This document shows positions 22,951-35,219 of a DNA stretch of 64,000 nucleotides, piece after piece. The notes below the pieces were generated by a model that was not told the DNA's origin, did not search any database, and saw only the letters and a program-made list of their open reading frames with translations. Every line of letters starts with the position of its first letter. The stretch's first letter is position 1. The translations under genes and the position numbers were made by a program. The stretch is from Erpobdella octoculata (lineage: Eukaryota; Annelida; Clitellata; Hirudinida; Erpobdellidae): the NCBI GenBank assembly GCA_963978895.1, contig OZ022245.1:22768968-22832967 (forward strand), read 5' to 3'.

Positions 22951-23164
22951 AACGCCTAGGACGCTTTTAGATTCGGTTTTCGAGTTAATTGCGAGTTTCT
23001 TGATTTTTTGAACTGATCGTCTTAACTCTTAAGTAATTAGTAAGTAGTTACTAAAAGTTCGAACGATTAACGAGTTTGATAAGAAACCGTTGAAGTTGAG
23101 AACGTTTTGTGAAAGGTTTTTTGATCAAGTTTTCTTGTTGCTTCACGAACGTTTTATAGTTGAA

Positions 23165-23583
23165 ATGGACAAGCTTTTTCAGTCAATTCCGCGACTAGAA
23201 GGTCAGGCATCTTGGGAGCAATGGCGTTTTAGAGTACGTTTAGCTTTGGAACACCATGATGATGCTTTAGAAGTTGTGGATGGGAAGCTACTTGAACCCG
23301 AAGATGAATCAGAAAATACTGTTGCTACTGTCAGAAGAACATATGAGACAGCACTTAGAAGGTTTCAAAAGGCAAACTCAATGGCAAAACTTATCTTGAC
23401 CACCTCAATGACAGATGAAACAATGTCTAAAGGTTCAAGACAGCAAGAAAAATGTGGCAAGAATTGTTATTGCTTTACAATGATGTTCCCCAAGGCATAC
23501 AATGTCTGCATCCAGTTCTTCCACTATCAGAGGCCACCTGGTGAGGATATGCCCAGTCATCTCTCGAAATTGAACATCACGAC
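23165..23583 (+). pseudogene. copia-type Gag fragment
   Basis: The frame contains MDKLFQSIPRLEGQASWEQW followed by RFRVRLALEHHDDALEVVDG. This matches the start of copia Gag proteins (a W-x-x-W region followed by a charged segment). It continues with FQKANSMAKLILTTSMTDE, then degenerates near 23440 with a probable frame change. Protease, integrase and RT are missing. A hAT fragment begins at about 23584. Confidence 0.7.
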
Positions 23584-24512
23584 GGAAAATACTTATTTGA
23601 TCTTGTAGTGAATACTCTTAATCTTCATGGTATCGTTATTACAAATTGCAGGTCTCAATCATATGATAATGCAAGCAACATGAGTGGAATTTATTCTGGT
23701 GTACAAGCTAGATTTAGAGAGATCAACAATTTAGCAGAATGGATACCATGCTCTGCTCACAGCTTAAATTTGGTTGGTTCATCTGCGGTGGAGTGTTGTT
23801 CAGCAGCAGTTAATTATTTTGGTATTGTTCAGTATACTTTCTTTTCAGTTTCACCACAGAGATGGTCAAAATTTAAAGAGCGAATTAAGGATAAAGCAAA
23901 CGCTTCTGTTCTACAAAATCTGTCAGAAACAAGTGATGGATGGGAATGATATTGAAACGAGTTTAAACTTGAGTGCTAGTGACAATTTCCGTATTCAGTC
24001 CTTCTATGTGATCATAGACAGACTTATCATTGAGATGGAAAAACGGCGAGCAGCTTACGCAGGATTACATTACAGGTTCAGTTTTCTTCTTGACAGATCT
24101 TTGTCAAGTGATGAAATAGTTTCTAAAGCAAACGAATTAATTAAGATATATTCATCAGATCTGGAGGAGGCATTTACTGATGAGTTTCTTTTGTTTTCCA
24201 GAATGTTCGCCGACACAAATTCTGTTGCTGAAATGATGAAGGCCCAAATAGAAAACAAGTTGGTCACAAGTTTTCCAAATGTAAATATTGCTTTTCGAAT
24301 TTATCTTTCAATTTTTGGAACAAGTTGTGAAGGTGAACGATCTTTTTCAAAAGAAACTTATCAAAAATTATCTGCGGTCAACGATGGGACAAGAACGATT
24401 GTCTTCTCTTGCATTTCTTTCAATTGAAAACGATTTAATGCGGGAAATGTCATTTGAAGATGTTATTTGTGATTTTGCTCATGCAAAAAGTCGCAAAGTT
24501 TATATAATGTAG
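23584..24512 (+). pseudogene. hAT-type (ZMYM-like) transposase fragment, second copy
   Basis: The first part has CRSQSYDNASNMSGIYSGVQ and then CSAHSLNLVGSSAVE, the DDE-region hallmark of ZMYM1-like hATs. A jump near 23935 skips the middle domain. The C-terminal part (MEKRRAAYAGLHYRFSFL, FPNVNIAFRIYLSI, CEGERSFSK) leads to a one-base frameshift near 24350. It finishes in KNYLRSTMGQERLSSLAFLS (24288-24512). The probable 3' terminal region is at about 24668-24735, ending near ccggccctgg. It is related to, but distinct from, the copy at 11577. Confidence 0.82.
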
Positions 24513-25073
24513 TCTATAATTTAGTCTACTGTGTATAAAAACTTAACTAAAACAGTTTCTAATTATAAAAGTGATTGATTTTGAATTTTTCTTTTTTTTT
24601 CTTTATTTCTCTATTGTTAATAACTCAATATACAAATTATAAAAAATTTCAATTAATTTTTTTTTGTAGGCCCCAAATTGTTCGTAGGCCCTAGGCACAG
24701 TGCCTACTGTGCCTATTGGATAATCCGGCCCTGGACAAATGTCAAGGCACTAGTGATGTTTGGCCAAGTTTTTTAAAAGTTTTTATTGATGACGCATTTA
24801 CATCAGTGGTTCAATGGAAATAGAAATCGCGAGATGGCACCAGGGGACTAAAAGCACACAAAAAGTGCTGTAAAAGCAACAAAATAACAAATATGTTCAA
24901 TCAGAGTACTACTTCAACAAGAGCCATATCCTCATCGGATAAAGATATTCGGTTAGAAAAAATCAAACCTTTATTTTCATTTTTCTCTGTTTCATTATTA
25001 CAATTATTTACATATTTTTAATATTGTTATAATAAGGTTACATACAATTTTAAAAAATTTCATCTTACTCCAC

Positions 25074-26600
25074 AGTCCCTTTTCTATAATAGAAGGAGAA
25101 GGATTTGCAAACCTAGCAAAAATGTTAATTTCACTAGGTGAGAAATATGGCAATATTTCTGTCAGTGATGTTCTACCATCGCATCGTTCAGTTTTACGAC
25201 ATCTCAATGATACGGCTCACACACAAAGGGAATTGTTAAAAAAGAGTCTCACATTCTTATGGAGGGCTGGAATAACAACAGACATGTGGACCCAAGACAT
25301 GACCAATACTTCGTACATTACTGTTACAGTTCATTATATTAATGAAAGGTATGTTTGTCAATTGCTTTTACATTTAATGATAAATTTAATCATAATATAA
25401 AAAAAATTTTAAGATGGGAGTTTTGTTCAAACATATTGGCCACTAGACCAATGATCGAGAAAAAAACAGGGGTAAACATCAAGGCTTTTGTCAACAGTAT
25501 TCTAGAGGATTTCAGCATTTTAAGACCTAATAATATATATGTTACTGATAATGGTTCTAATGTCAAAGCAGCATTCAATGGTTTTAATTGGCTTAGTTGT
25601 TATGGTCATAATATAAATTTGGTTGTGCCTCCCAGTATAGAAAACAAAAATATAGACAATGACTCATCTTTAAAACATATTGCTGATCTTATAAGTCTCT
25701 GCAAAGAAATTGTCACACGAGTCAAAAGAACCAGAATTCAAAACAAGTTACCAACAACATTAAAACAATCAGTTGTCACTAGATGGAACAGTGTTCTTTA
25801 TATGTTAAAATCAATAAAGGAAAACATTGATCCTTTGACCAACTTGGCCAATGAATCAAATGACAAAACATTGCAAAGAATGTTATTAGACGTTCATGAA
25901 GATTTGTTGAGGTGTCAGAACCATTTGATAACGCCACCAAACTGGTGTCGGCAGACAAAGCCCCTACTCTGCATGTAGTTGCCGCTGTTCGTTGTCAGTT
26001 ACTGAAAGGCTTAAGCATTAAGCCTGAAGATTTGTATTCAATTTGCCAATTAAAAGTCAATCTGAAAAAGTATGCAGATATTTATTTAAAGCTAGATGAC
26101 CTGCATATCACTGCTGCCATGCTCGATCCAAGATTGAAAAACAGCATTATATTATCAGCAACTGAAAAAAATGCTATTCAAACATTGAAAAATATGATGG
26201 ATGAAATTCCAGATGGAAATTGTGGTTAGTTGCTTTCAATTACATTTTTTATGTTTTTCTCAATTTCTGTTTATATATAATATATTACAAACAGATGATA
26301 AGATGATGTTACCTCCAAAGAAAAAACCAAAAATTGAGAATCACCCATTTTTTTTCTGGGTTAAAGCAATTGAAAATGAAACTGATTCATATTTACAGTG
26401 CTCAGACACAAACAGCAATATTCTTGATTTTTGGAAATCAAAATCAGAAACATGGCCGAAATTATCAACAATTGCCAAGGCTATTCTATGTGTGCCTGCT
26501 ACTGAAACCTCATCTGAAAGAATATTAGAAGAAAGAAGAACACAGCTAAGTGAAGATTGCATTGACGATTTAAGAAATGTTGTCCCCATGTCACTCTCTA
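25074..26600 (+). pseudogene. hAT transposase (ZBED-like) with two short introns and one frameshift
   Basis: Exon 1 starts after a cacag acceptor (25074-25348) and carries AGITTDMWTQD. Intron 25349-25413 joins NER to WEFCSNILATRPM in phase. The core follows with YVTDNGSNVKAAF, CYGHNINLVV and TRWNSVLYMLKS. A frameshift near 25910 separates it from FDNATKLVSADK and MLDPRLKNS. Intron 26225-26294 again keeps phase. The last exon has WPKLSTIAKAILCVPATETS and SERILEERRTQL, the hAT dimerisation domain. An upstream exon (zinc finger) was not identified. Confidence 0.8.
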
Positions 26601-26613
26601 GCGCACACCCGAA

Positions 26614-26856
26614 TTGAAGAAAGTATTAGACCACAACCTTTCTTCCTACTTACAGGCTAACCGTGAGTCTGTCACTTTACACCTTAACAACATGGCGGCC
26701 AAAGTATCCGAGAGTCTCGCCAGTAACCCTCACCTTAGATTTCTCGTCAACAACTCTTACGAGTGCCTCATGGAAATTAAGAGCATGATGGGTCAGCTGG
26801 GATTCGTGGGAAAGCACAGGATGTTTCCGACGTGGTACATGGAAAAACTCGACTAA
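26614..26856 (+). CDS. Short unrecognised ORF (80 codons)
   Basis: This frame has clearly higher GC than its surroundings and reads LSSYLQANRESVTLHLNNM to TWYMEKLD and a stop. The composition suggests a piece of a formerly constrained coding sequence. It follows the hAT C-terminus and precedes the HSP90-like segment. I do not recognise the family. It may be a retrocopy fragment of a host gene. Confidence 0.3.
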   Translation: MKKVLDHNLSSYLQANRESVTLHLNNMAAKVSESLASNPHLRFLVNNSYECLMEIKSMMGQLGFVGKHRMFPTWYMEKLD

Positions 26857-26892
26857 CCGTCCTTCCCGTTTAGACCTTCTCTTTTTTTTTTG

Positions 26893-27144
26893 ACGAAGAT
26901 CAGGCCATGGCAATATGAAACATCAAAGTCTGATGAAAAACAAGTTATTAATAGAAATAAAAACAGTAAATTAATTTTCTTATGTACGGGTGACAGCAAA
27001 TCAACTAAAAAATTGAGATTCATAAAGCTTTTGAAGAAGAATGACATAGATGTTGCCTACTTGGTTGAACCAAGTGTTTCGGAGCTTTCTGAGTATAGGG
27101 TATTCAAATTTGTTACAGTCTACAACAGGAAGGGACAACCACGA
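26893..27144 (+). pseudogene. HSP90-like middle/C-terminal fragment
   Basis: The ORF reads WQYETSKSDEK, then KLIFLCTGDSKS, FIKLLKKNDIDVAYLVEP and SELSEYRVFKFVTV. The order and spacing match the HSP90 stretch LRYHTSxSGDE, xIYYITGESK, FVERxxKxGxEVxYMxEPIDEY, QQLKEFDG. Only about 80 residues are present, and the frame ends at a stop in a repeat junction. The leading part recurs at about 22490-22535 and 27562-27630, so the fragment travels with repeat block A. It is a degenerate copy, not a working chaperone gene. Confidence 0.5.
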
Positions 27145-27145
27145 T

Positions 27146-27680
27146 AAAAAATATCCTGGTAATTGTGTATCGGGAGGACCCACAAAGATTTGTGGATGGT
27201 GCAATGGATCAATCGGGACTAGGACCGGCATGCATGTCATCAAGTAGTTGTTGAAATTGTCGAAACTGATGAAACTACAGTTTGTGCTACTGAATAAATC
27301 TCTGTTCAAATTATTTAAAATTAAATGCATACAAAACTATAACTTTTCACTTAGTCCATAGTAAGCAGTTGCACAGAAAATTCAAAATAATTATGCATGT
27401 GAAGTTAGCAATATTGCTGGTGTCTACCGGAGTTGCCGACCTTGAAGATGACGAGCACAATGACGTAAGCAACCCAAGTTAGATCAAGGATTTTTTAATC
27501 TTAAGGAAGGCAGTTAGTTCTGTGGACCCTGTGATTAGATAGCAGTGGAGTTCAGTTTTAAGTAGGGTATCGTAGGAAATTACAGATCAGGCTGTGGCAA
27601 TATTAAACATTAAAGTCTGATCTACAACAAATCTTTGACATTAACAAGTAATTTAAGATATACAATTACTTCCCAGAATA
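27146..27680 (+). repeat. Dispersed repeat block A, second copy
   Basis: This stretch matches 21917-22350 and then 22490-22600, lacking the intervening 140-base duplication found in the other copy. It begins right after the HSP90-like fragment. Confidence 0.8.
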
Positions 27681-28141
27681 ATTTGTATCCAATTATAATG
27701 TTGTTATTAATTATTGCTTGTATTTCTTAGAAGAAGAAAAAAATAAGAACAAATTTGAAGAAATTTTTAAAGCTTCAAACCTTCTTTGAAACAAATGCCG
27801 TCAACAAAGTGAAATGTATTAAAAAAGCCACATACAAGCAAATTAGGATTGTGTCATTAAGATTGGCTCTGCTTAGTCAAATATAATATGGTACCACTGG
27901 GATTGTTATAACTGGAACAGTTCTCAATAAGAATTGAGTTGAAAAAAGTCCATGGAGACTTCTTGATCTGACTTATCCTTCAATTCTTTAATAATCGATC
28001 AATACTTTCTTTCAGTGTTTTAATGGCTCAGATGTTGCTAAAAATTACTACAATGGTTCTGTAAATACCTTTCTCATAACTTCAAAAGTTTATACCGGGA
28101 AGAAGAAATGTAAATAAACAACCACAAAATAGATGGCCTAC
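27681..28141. other. Intron sequence of the srGAP-like gene, no recognised feature
   Basis: This lies downstream of the last detected srGAP exon on the minus strand. I saw no RhoGAP-coding exon here. Confidence 0.5.
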
Positions 28142-31100
28142 CTCAACATATTCTTCGATACTACCGCCGAATAGCTGAGGCCTCTTTGCGACATCCTTGC
28201 TTGACCTGCCATCCTTTATTTTCTTCTTTGGTTTCGGGGGAAGGCTTGGAGGTCTGAAATAGAATTTAATTCTTTAAAAATATAAATTCTTTAAAAACAT
28301 TTTGTTCTAAAAAAACTAATTTGTTCTAAAACAGATATAAACAGAATAAATCATTATCAATCTCATCGTTGCGATTCACTTCAACTGCAGAGCTAACAAA
28401 CAAACAATCAATCAATCAATAGAAACAACAAGACAGATCGTCAATAAAACATTTCTGCTTAAACGATAGAAGAAACTTATTTAATAACAATAATAAGACA
28501 ATGATGTGCATATGCATGATATGTTCAATATTATTGTAGTAATATTGACAACCATATTTGGGTTCTAAAAAAAATTGAACAATTAAAAAATTAAACAGCG
28601 ACAATTAAATAATCGACAAGATGATTCATAAATAAATAAATAACCCAAGAAAATATTTCAACCAATAAATCAATCTTCACAATTAATGATAAAACTCAAA
28701 AAGTCTAAAAACAGGATACAAAATCTCATGGAACCAAGATGGCCAAACAAAAACAATCATTTAATTCCACTGATAAACAAAAATTCTATCAATTCCAATC
28801 AAGGAAGTGTGAGAACTTTAATAAAAGTCAATTATCATAAATAAAAAAATAAATAATTTGTCAATAATGTTGCAAATGAGCCAACCAAATTACTGCGATA
28901 GACAAAATGATACCAGAGATAACTTGTTAATAAAAGCCATAACTGTTAACTAATAAGATGTAAATAAATAATTACTAGATATTATTCACGATGCAGTTAA
29001 ATAATTGTATGGTATAATGGTATATATATGATGCAGATACATTATGTACAATGCAGATAAATAACAGTTGTATAATATGCATGAAGCAGTTAAATAGTTG
29101 AATATTATGTACAATGCAGATAACTAATTGTATAATACGCATGATGCAGTTAAATAATTGTATATTATGTACAATGCCGATAAATAATTGTAAAATATGA
29201 ATGATACAGATAAGTTTTAAACTAGAGATGCCTATCGAATCAAGCTTATATTATATAACTTTCACTTTTACCTTTTCTTTAGAAAATCTTTGTGGCTGCA
29301 AATCAATAGTTCTATAAAATTAAATAACAAAAAAAAAAGAATATTCAGACACCAATATAAAACATTACTGATTTAAATAATAAGTATCAACATCCAATTA
29401 ACAGAATGAAACAAGAAATATCTTGATGTTTTAGTGCTCCCTAACGTAAACAATTTCAGTCATAAAACACCTGGTGTACAAGACTATAAACTAGTTTTTT
29501 AAAGGTGGATTCAGTCAGTTAGTAGTAAAAGGAAAATATTATAACAAAAATATGAAACTAAACACCAAACTAAAATAATTCATGAGTACTCGTACATAAT
29601 TTGTGCTTGAAAGTTACTTCTTTTATATAAAAAAAACCTCTGTTGCTATATCGAATTAGTTTAACTTTACAATAAATTAATTCCTCACCAACCCAACCTC
29701 ATTTACCAATGAGAATAATCCCATTTTATTAATGTCTAATATAAAATAATATATAATATTATGCATATATAGTATTAAAAGTACATAATATTAGAACTAT
29801 ATAATATTATGCATATATAATATTATGCATATATAATATTAGAAGTATATAATATATAATAATATTAAAAGTACATAATATTAGAAGTATATAATATTAG
29901 AAGTATATAAAATATAATAATATTAAAAGTACATAATATTAGAACTATATAATATTAGAAGTATATAATATATAATAATATTAAAAGTACATAATATTAG
30001 AAGTATATAATATTAGAAGTATATAATATATAATAATATTAAAAGTACATAATATTAGAAGTATATAATATTAAAAGTACATAATATTATGCATATATTA
30101 TATTAAAAGTACATAATATTAGAAGTATATAATATAAATGTAACCTGTAATTGAATGGCATCTGTTCTGAAACATTTTCTCCGAGAGCTTTCCTCAGAGA
30201 GTCATATTTGGTTTGCAGTCTAACAATAAGATTGTCGCGGAGAAGGTTCACTTTGTACATCTGTTCATTTATTTTATCATAATTTAATACTTAAAACTAT
30301 TTTCTCATCACGAAACTACTATGGCATAACTGACTTTTGACCCAATTCTTGGAATCTCTCGAACAGTATACAATTCTGATTGATTGGGTGGGGCAAGATA
30401 AGTTTATTGACTGACTCAGATAAACAAAAAATATTCTAACTTTCTCATGAATATACACTGTCATCTCAGATGATGTATTAGAATGGACGTTCGCATGATT
30501 TAAAAAGAACATTAAAAATTAATCGAGGTAAAAAAAGATTTTTAAAAACCATGTTGATAAAAGTGGACTAAAAAGAAGAAAATAATTTGATTTAATATAA
30601 CTAAAAACGTTGGGCGGGCATGCTTACGAGGTATTCGGTAAAAAAATTAAAGATTTATAATTTAGAAGGCAAAAGAGATATCTATAAGTGAGAGAATGAG
30701 TGAACTGCATATGTAAAACCTCATAAGCGTCCGTCCCACGTTTTTAGTCATATTAAATCAAATTATTTTCTTTTTTTTAGTCCACTTATAAAAATGTGGT
30801 TTTAAAAAATCTTTTTTTACCTTTTTTTATTTTATTCTTTTTAGTCTAAGTGTAAAATCATAAAGTATATCAAAAATTTATTAATCGGAGAACTTCTTGT
30901 TTTGCTTACTTTTTATTTAATTTATTGTGGCTAATCTAACTATAAAGTTGATAATTGAATCATGCATACCTATTCATCCAAGATCTATCTGTGGTAAAAT
31001 TTTGAGATCTCTAGGACCATCAGAAATGGTTTAATTTTACGTTGGAAAAATTAAAATTTTGCGGACAAACAGGAACGAAAGCAAGGCAATAAAAACGTGG

Positions 31101-34100
31101 TAAAAAGAATATGCATGCATTTGTTCGTGACGAGTTCAAAATCTTGTATGCCATTTAAGGGTCTCGTTTAACTGCAGTGCAGTGCAACCGGAATCGGAAA
31201 TATTAGATTCTCAAAAATCAGGAGTTGTTAGGAAAATGCTTTTCGATTATGCTTGAAAATGGTCAACAGAGATTACAAAAAATATAAACAACACCATCGA
31301 AACCATTCAGTTACATATTAAACTATCAAATTGTTTAAAATTAATTTTAATAATAACAAATTGAGCAAAAACCAATATAACATAAAACAATACAAACTTC
31401 AAGGAATGAATCTTCCAATTTAATTTTATCTTCTTTGCTCTTTTCAGTAGGGGACCTAGTGGTTGTCGGAGTCTTCTCGTTGGAAAAATATTGTTCGACG
31501 TTCACTGATCCCCCGGTCAACTTCTCAAAGAACAATTTCTCATTCGCTTCCAAACTTTTCGACATCTGAATTTATTAACACGAATTTATTCACTTTTATT
31601 ATGAATTGTGAGTTATTAAACTAAATACAACTTTGGATTTTTATGACATCCAGCAATGTTGATTTATAAAAGTCATCAAGAAAAATTCTAGAGATGAACT
31701 TGAAGATAATACAAGCGACCTCTCAATTACGGGGTGAATTGTTACTAAAAAGATCAGAAAAATTTTCTAAATAGACTTGATTGATGATGACTAAAACTTT
31801 TCAGATCTGATCAAATAATTACTGAAGGAAAGAAACGATCAAGCTGCTGAATTTGAAATCCATGATGATGGAAACAAAAAATTAATGCTTCAAGTTTAAA
31901 TTTATTAAAACGTCTGACCAATCGGTATTTTCATGGTAGTCATCCTGTGAGAGCTTATTGGGAAACATAAAATAGATATATGAAACAATGTCAACAGTTT
32001 CATCTGTTAAGAAATTATTCTATGTCAGCTGGACGCACCACGGATATCACCTGTTCGCTTAATTTGAATTGCATTTTACATTACCCCATATGGGACATCT
32101 GATACAAGGAATAAATCAAAGGAAAAAGTGATGATAGTTGTTTCATATTTTCTACGAGTTTATCAGGCATAGTAGCTCACCCTACACCCACCAGAATCAG
32201 AACACATATAGAAACATAAGTGCATGCATGCATCACATCGCATACGTCCATGCATGCATCACATCGCATATGTTCATGTATGCATCACATCACATATGTT
32301 CGTGTATGCATCACATTGCATATGTTCATGTATGCATCACATCGCATATGTGCATCACAGCACATATATGCATACATGCATCACATCGCATACGTGCGAC
32401 ATGCATGTACTTGTAATTGACATTTTAATATAAACATTTCTAAAATGGAAACCTCAATTTTTTCTTCCTTCTCCTTGTTTATCCTCATATTGATCTGATC
32501 CAGTCTCACTATTATGTCATCCTGTACTGCTTTCTGAGCACTGATTTGGGTTATCTGTAGCATAAAACAAATATCAATATTATGTTATTGGCTGCAAATA
32601 ATATATTATTAGCATTTGACTATTTAATACAACATAGAACATATGACAATAAACAATCGAAGCAATACATTAACACTAAATTCAGAAACTTCAGAAACTA
32701 AAGAAAAGCCTAACGAAAGAAACCACGAGAAAATAACATGCACAAACCAAAATGATTCTACCAACTATTTGAAAACTGGGGGCTCATGAGTCCTTAAATT
32801 TTAACAGCGGAGGGCAGGTTATGTAGCAACAACTGAGTGCATTATTAATCGGGAAAAAAAATTAATTATATTCAAATCAGTGAACTCCAGACACCATCCA
32901 TGCTAGAGACAAAAGTAAGTGTTAAATGCTGTTAGCTGTAGGCAGATTAGGTTACAGAAATCCTGAAACAGTGTCATCCTTAGCATTAAATGAATTAATT
33001 TGATACTAGAGATGTGAATTGAGTGTTGAATTGTGATCAATATTGGATCATGATCAAGTGTTAGATTGGGATCCAGTGTTGGATTGTGATCAAGTGATAG
33101 ATTGTGATCCAGTGTTGGATCCTGGTCTGCTTGCACTGACTTTACTCTCTCCTTCCCAGGCTTCACAGTACAAAACAAACATAACAATCAGTCAAATTTC
33201 AAAGGTTTCTTTTAAAAAGCTTGGCAAGTAAGTGTCCCCGGCATATGTGGGATCAGATGCCATGCAAGGAGAATTAATAATTTCAAAAAACTACCTCTAA
33301 ATTGTAAAGACATAGAATGGGCTCCATCATTGCAAACACCAATGCACTTAATCCAATCTAAATTACTTTCTGATCAGAGTTATCTCTCTCAGCAAAAGTA
33401 TTACAACTTATGAACCAAGATCATATCATATCAAATGAGCATCATCTATTATTTATCATCTGTAGCAATGTCTACCTGCAATCTAGACTCCGCTTCTCTT
33501 TAATTTTTTAAAATTAATTCACTGTTTATGTCATCCTGCTATATACTACATTCTAAAAGCAGTTCCCCAGCGGACTCACCAACCATGATGCCCACCATAT
33601 ATATATCTGTCTACAGCAGCCCAATTTTAGCACTTGTAGATCTTAAAATGCAAAATGCATGCATTGGGGATCACTGAGTTAATTTAAATCACAAATTTCT
33701 TGAATTTCTAACTTATAGCGATTAAGTTCTTCTCAGCTTTCTTCAACATAATAATTTAATTGCTGTTATTAATACAATATTAAGATCAATTTCATATACA
33801 AAAAGCACAACTTCAGTCCCGTTAAGTAAGTAAGCAACTAACTTTTTGTTAATAATTTAAAATATGATTTAATTGTTATTTTCTTTTAACTACTACTTAA
33901 TTAAATGATCAGTAAAAAGAACAAACACGCTAACGATTAAAACAACAACGACAAATGACTACAAACAACTAAAAGCAGCAACAAATGACTACTAACTTCA
34001 TCGCCCTTGTGAGATTGGAACTCGATTTTATTGGGCGACACGAAGACCTTGTGACACGAGGCGAAGAAGTTCTCGTAATCGCTCGAACCCTTAACAGCAC

Positions 34101-35133
34101 GCGCCTTCTCCCACAGCTGGGCCACCCTGGTCTGGTCCCTCTCGGACAGAATCTGCTGGGCCGTGGCGTGCACTTCGAGGACCCCCGACATCATCCCGTG
34201 GTAACCAGCGTCCATCTTCTTCACCAGGTTGGGAAAGTCATCGTCGAAGTACTTTCGAATGGCAGCATTGGCGATGTCGAGGCATAAAAGGTATTCGTTT
34301 CTTGCTTTCAATGCCTTCAGTTTGTTTTCTGTATATTTCGCTTGTTTCTACGATAATAAGAAGTTATTATTAAAATATTTAAATTTTAAATTGTTACGTC
34401 AACACATCTAAACAATCATAATAATAATATACAATAATTCACCTTTTCAGATTTCTTCTCATAGTTGACAAACTTTTTCGTAATAGAACTCTGCTGATCA
34501 ACTTTAACCTTTTGACTTTGAACCCTCAGCAGCTTGCTCTCGGCAGCCTGGCTCTCTCCGTGGTACTGGTGGTAGGTTTTCATGGCCTTCAAGGAAAAAT
34601 TCGTTACATGTTATCAAACATAAGTGAAACCATTCGATACTATGTACACATTGTACACGTACACTCTCGTTGTCCACAAAAACACAACAGAAGAAAAACT
34701 TTAACAACTTCCACGAAATCCTCATTTCAATTTGCAGCATTTAATATTTTATCAGTCCTCCTCATCAAATTGGTGAAAAGATAATTGAATAGAAAAAAAA
34801 GAGAAATTAAACAACATGATTTTTTATTTAAATACTTGAATTATTAAATCTGATAGGTTTGAATCCTACTAAATCGTAGTCTCGACAGCTGTTGTGATAA
34901 TGATTGAATATAAACTGCCAGGAAATCAAGTTAAAATGACAGAAACAGAGCGATGGAGTGATTGGCAGCAGCTTATTTTAAAATTGGATTAAAAGTAAAC
35001 AAACATTAGACAATAAAAAGCTTTAAAGATATGAAGGAAGTGATATAATTAAGCTGTGAATCAATCAACACATCTTGCAGCTGCAAAGAAAAGACACAAG
35101 ATAAGCAGTAAATGATAATCAACAAGCCAGTAA

Positions 35134-35219
<86 letters not shown>

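Noticed and set aside
32224..32433. His/Met-rich frames near an srGAP intron
   Set aside because: They follow the 22-bp minisatellite and are open in three overlapping frames, so they are not coding.
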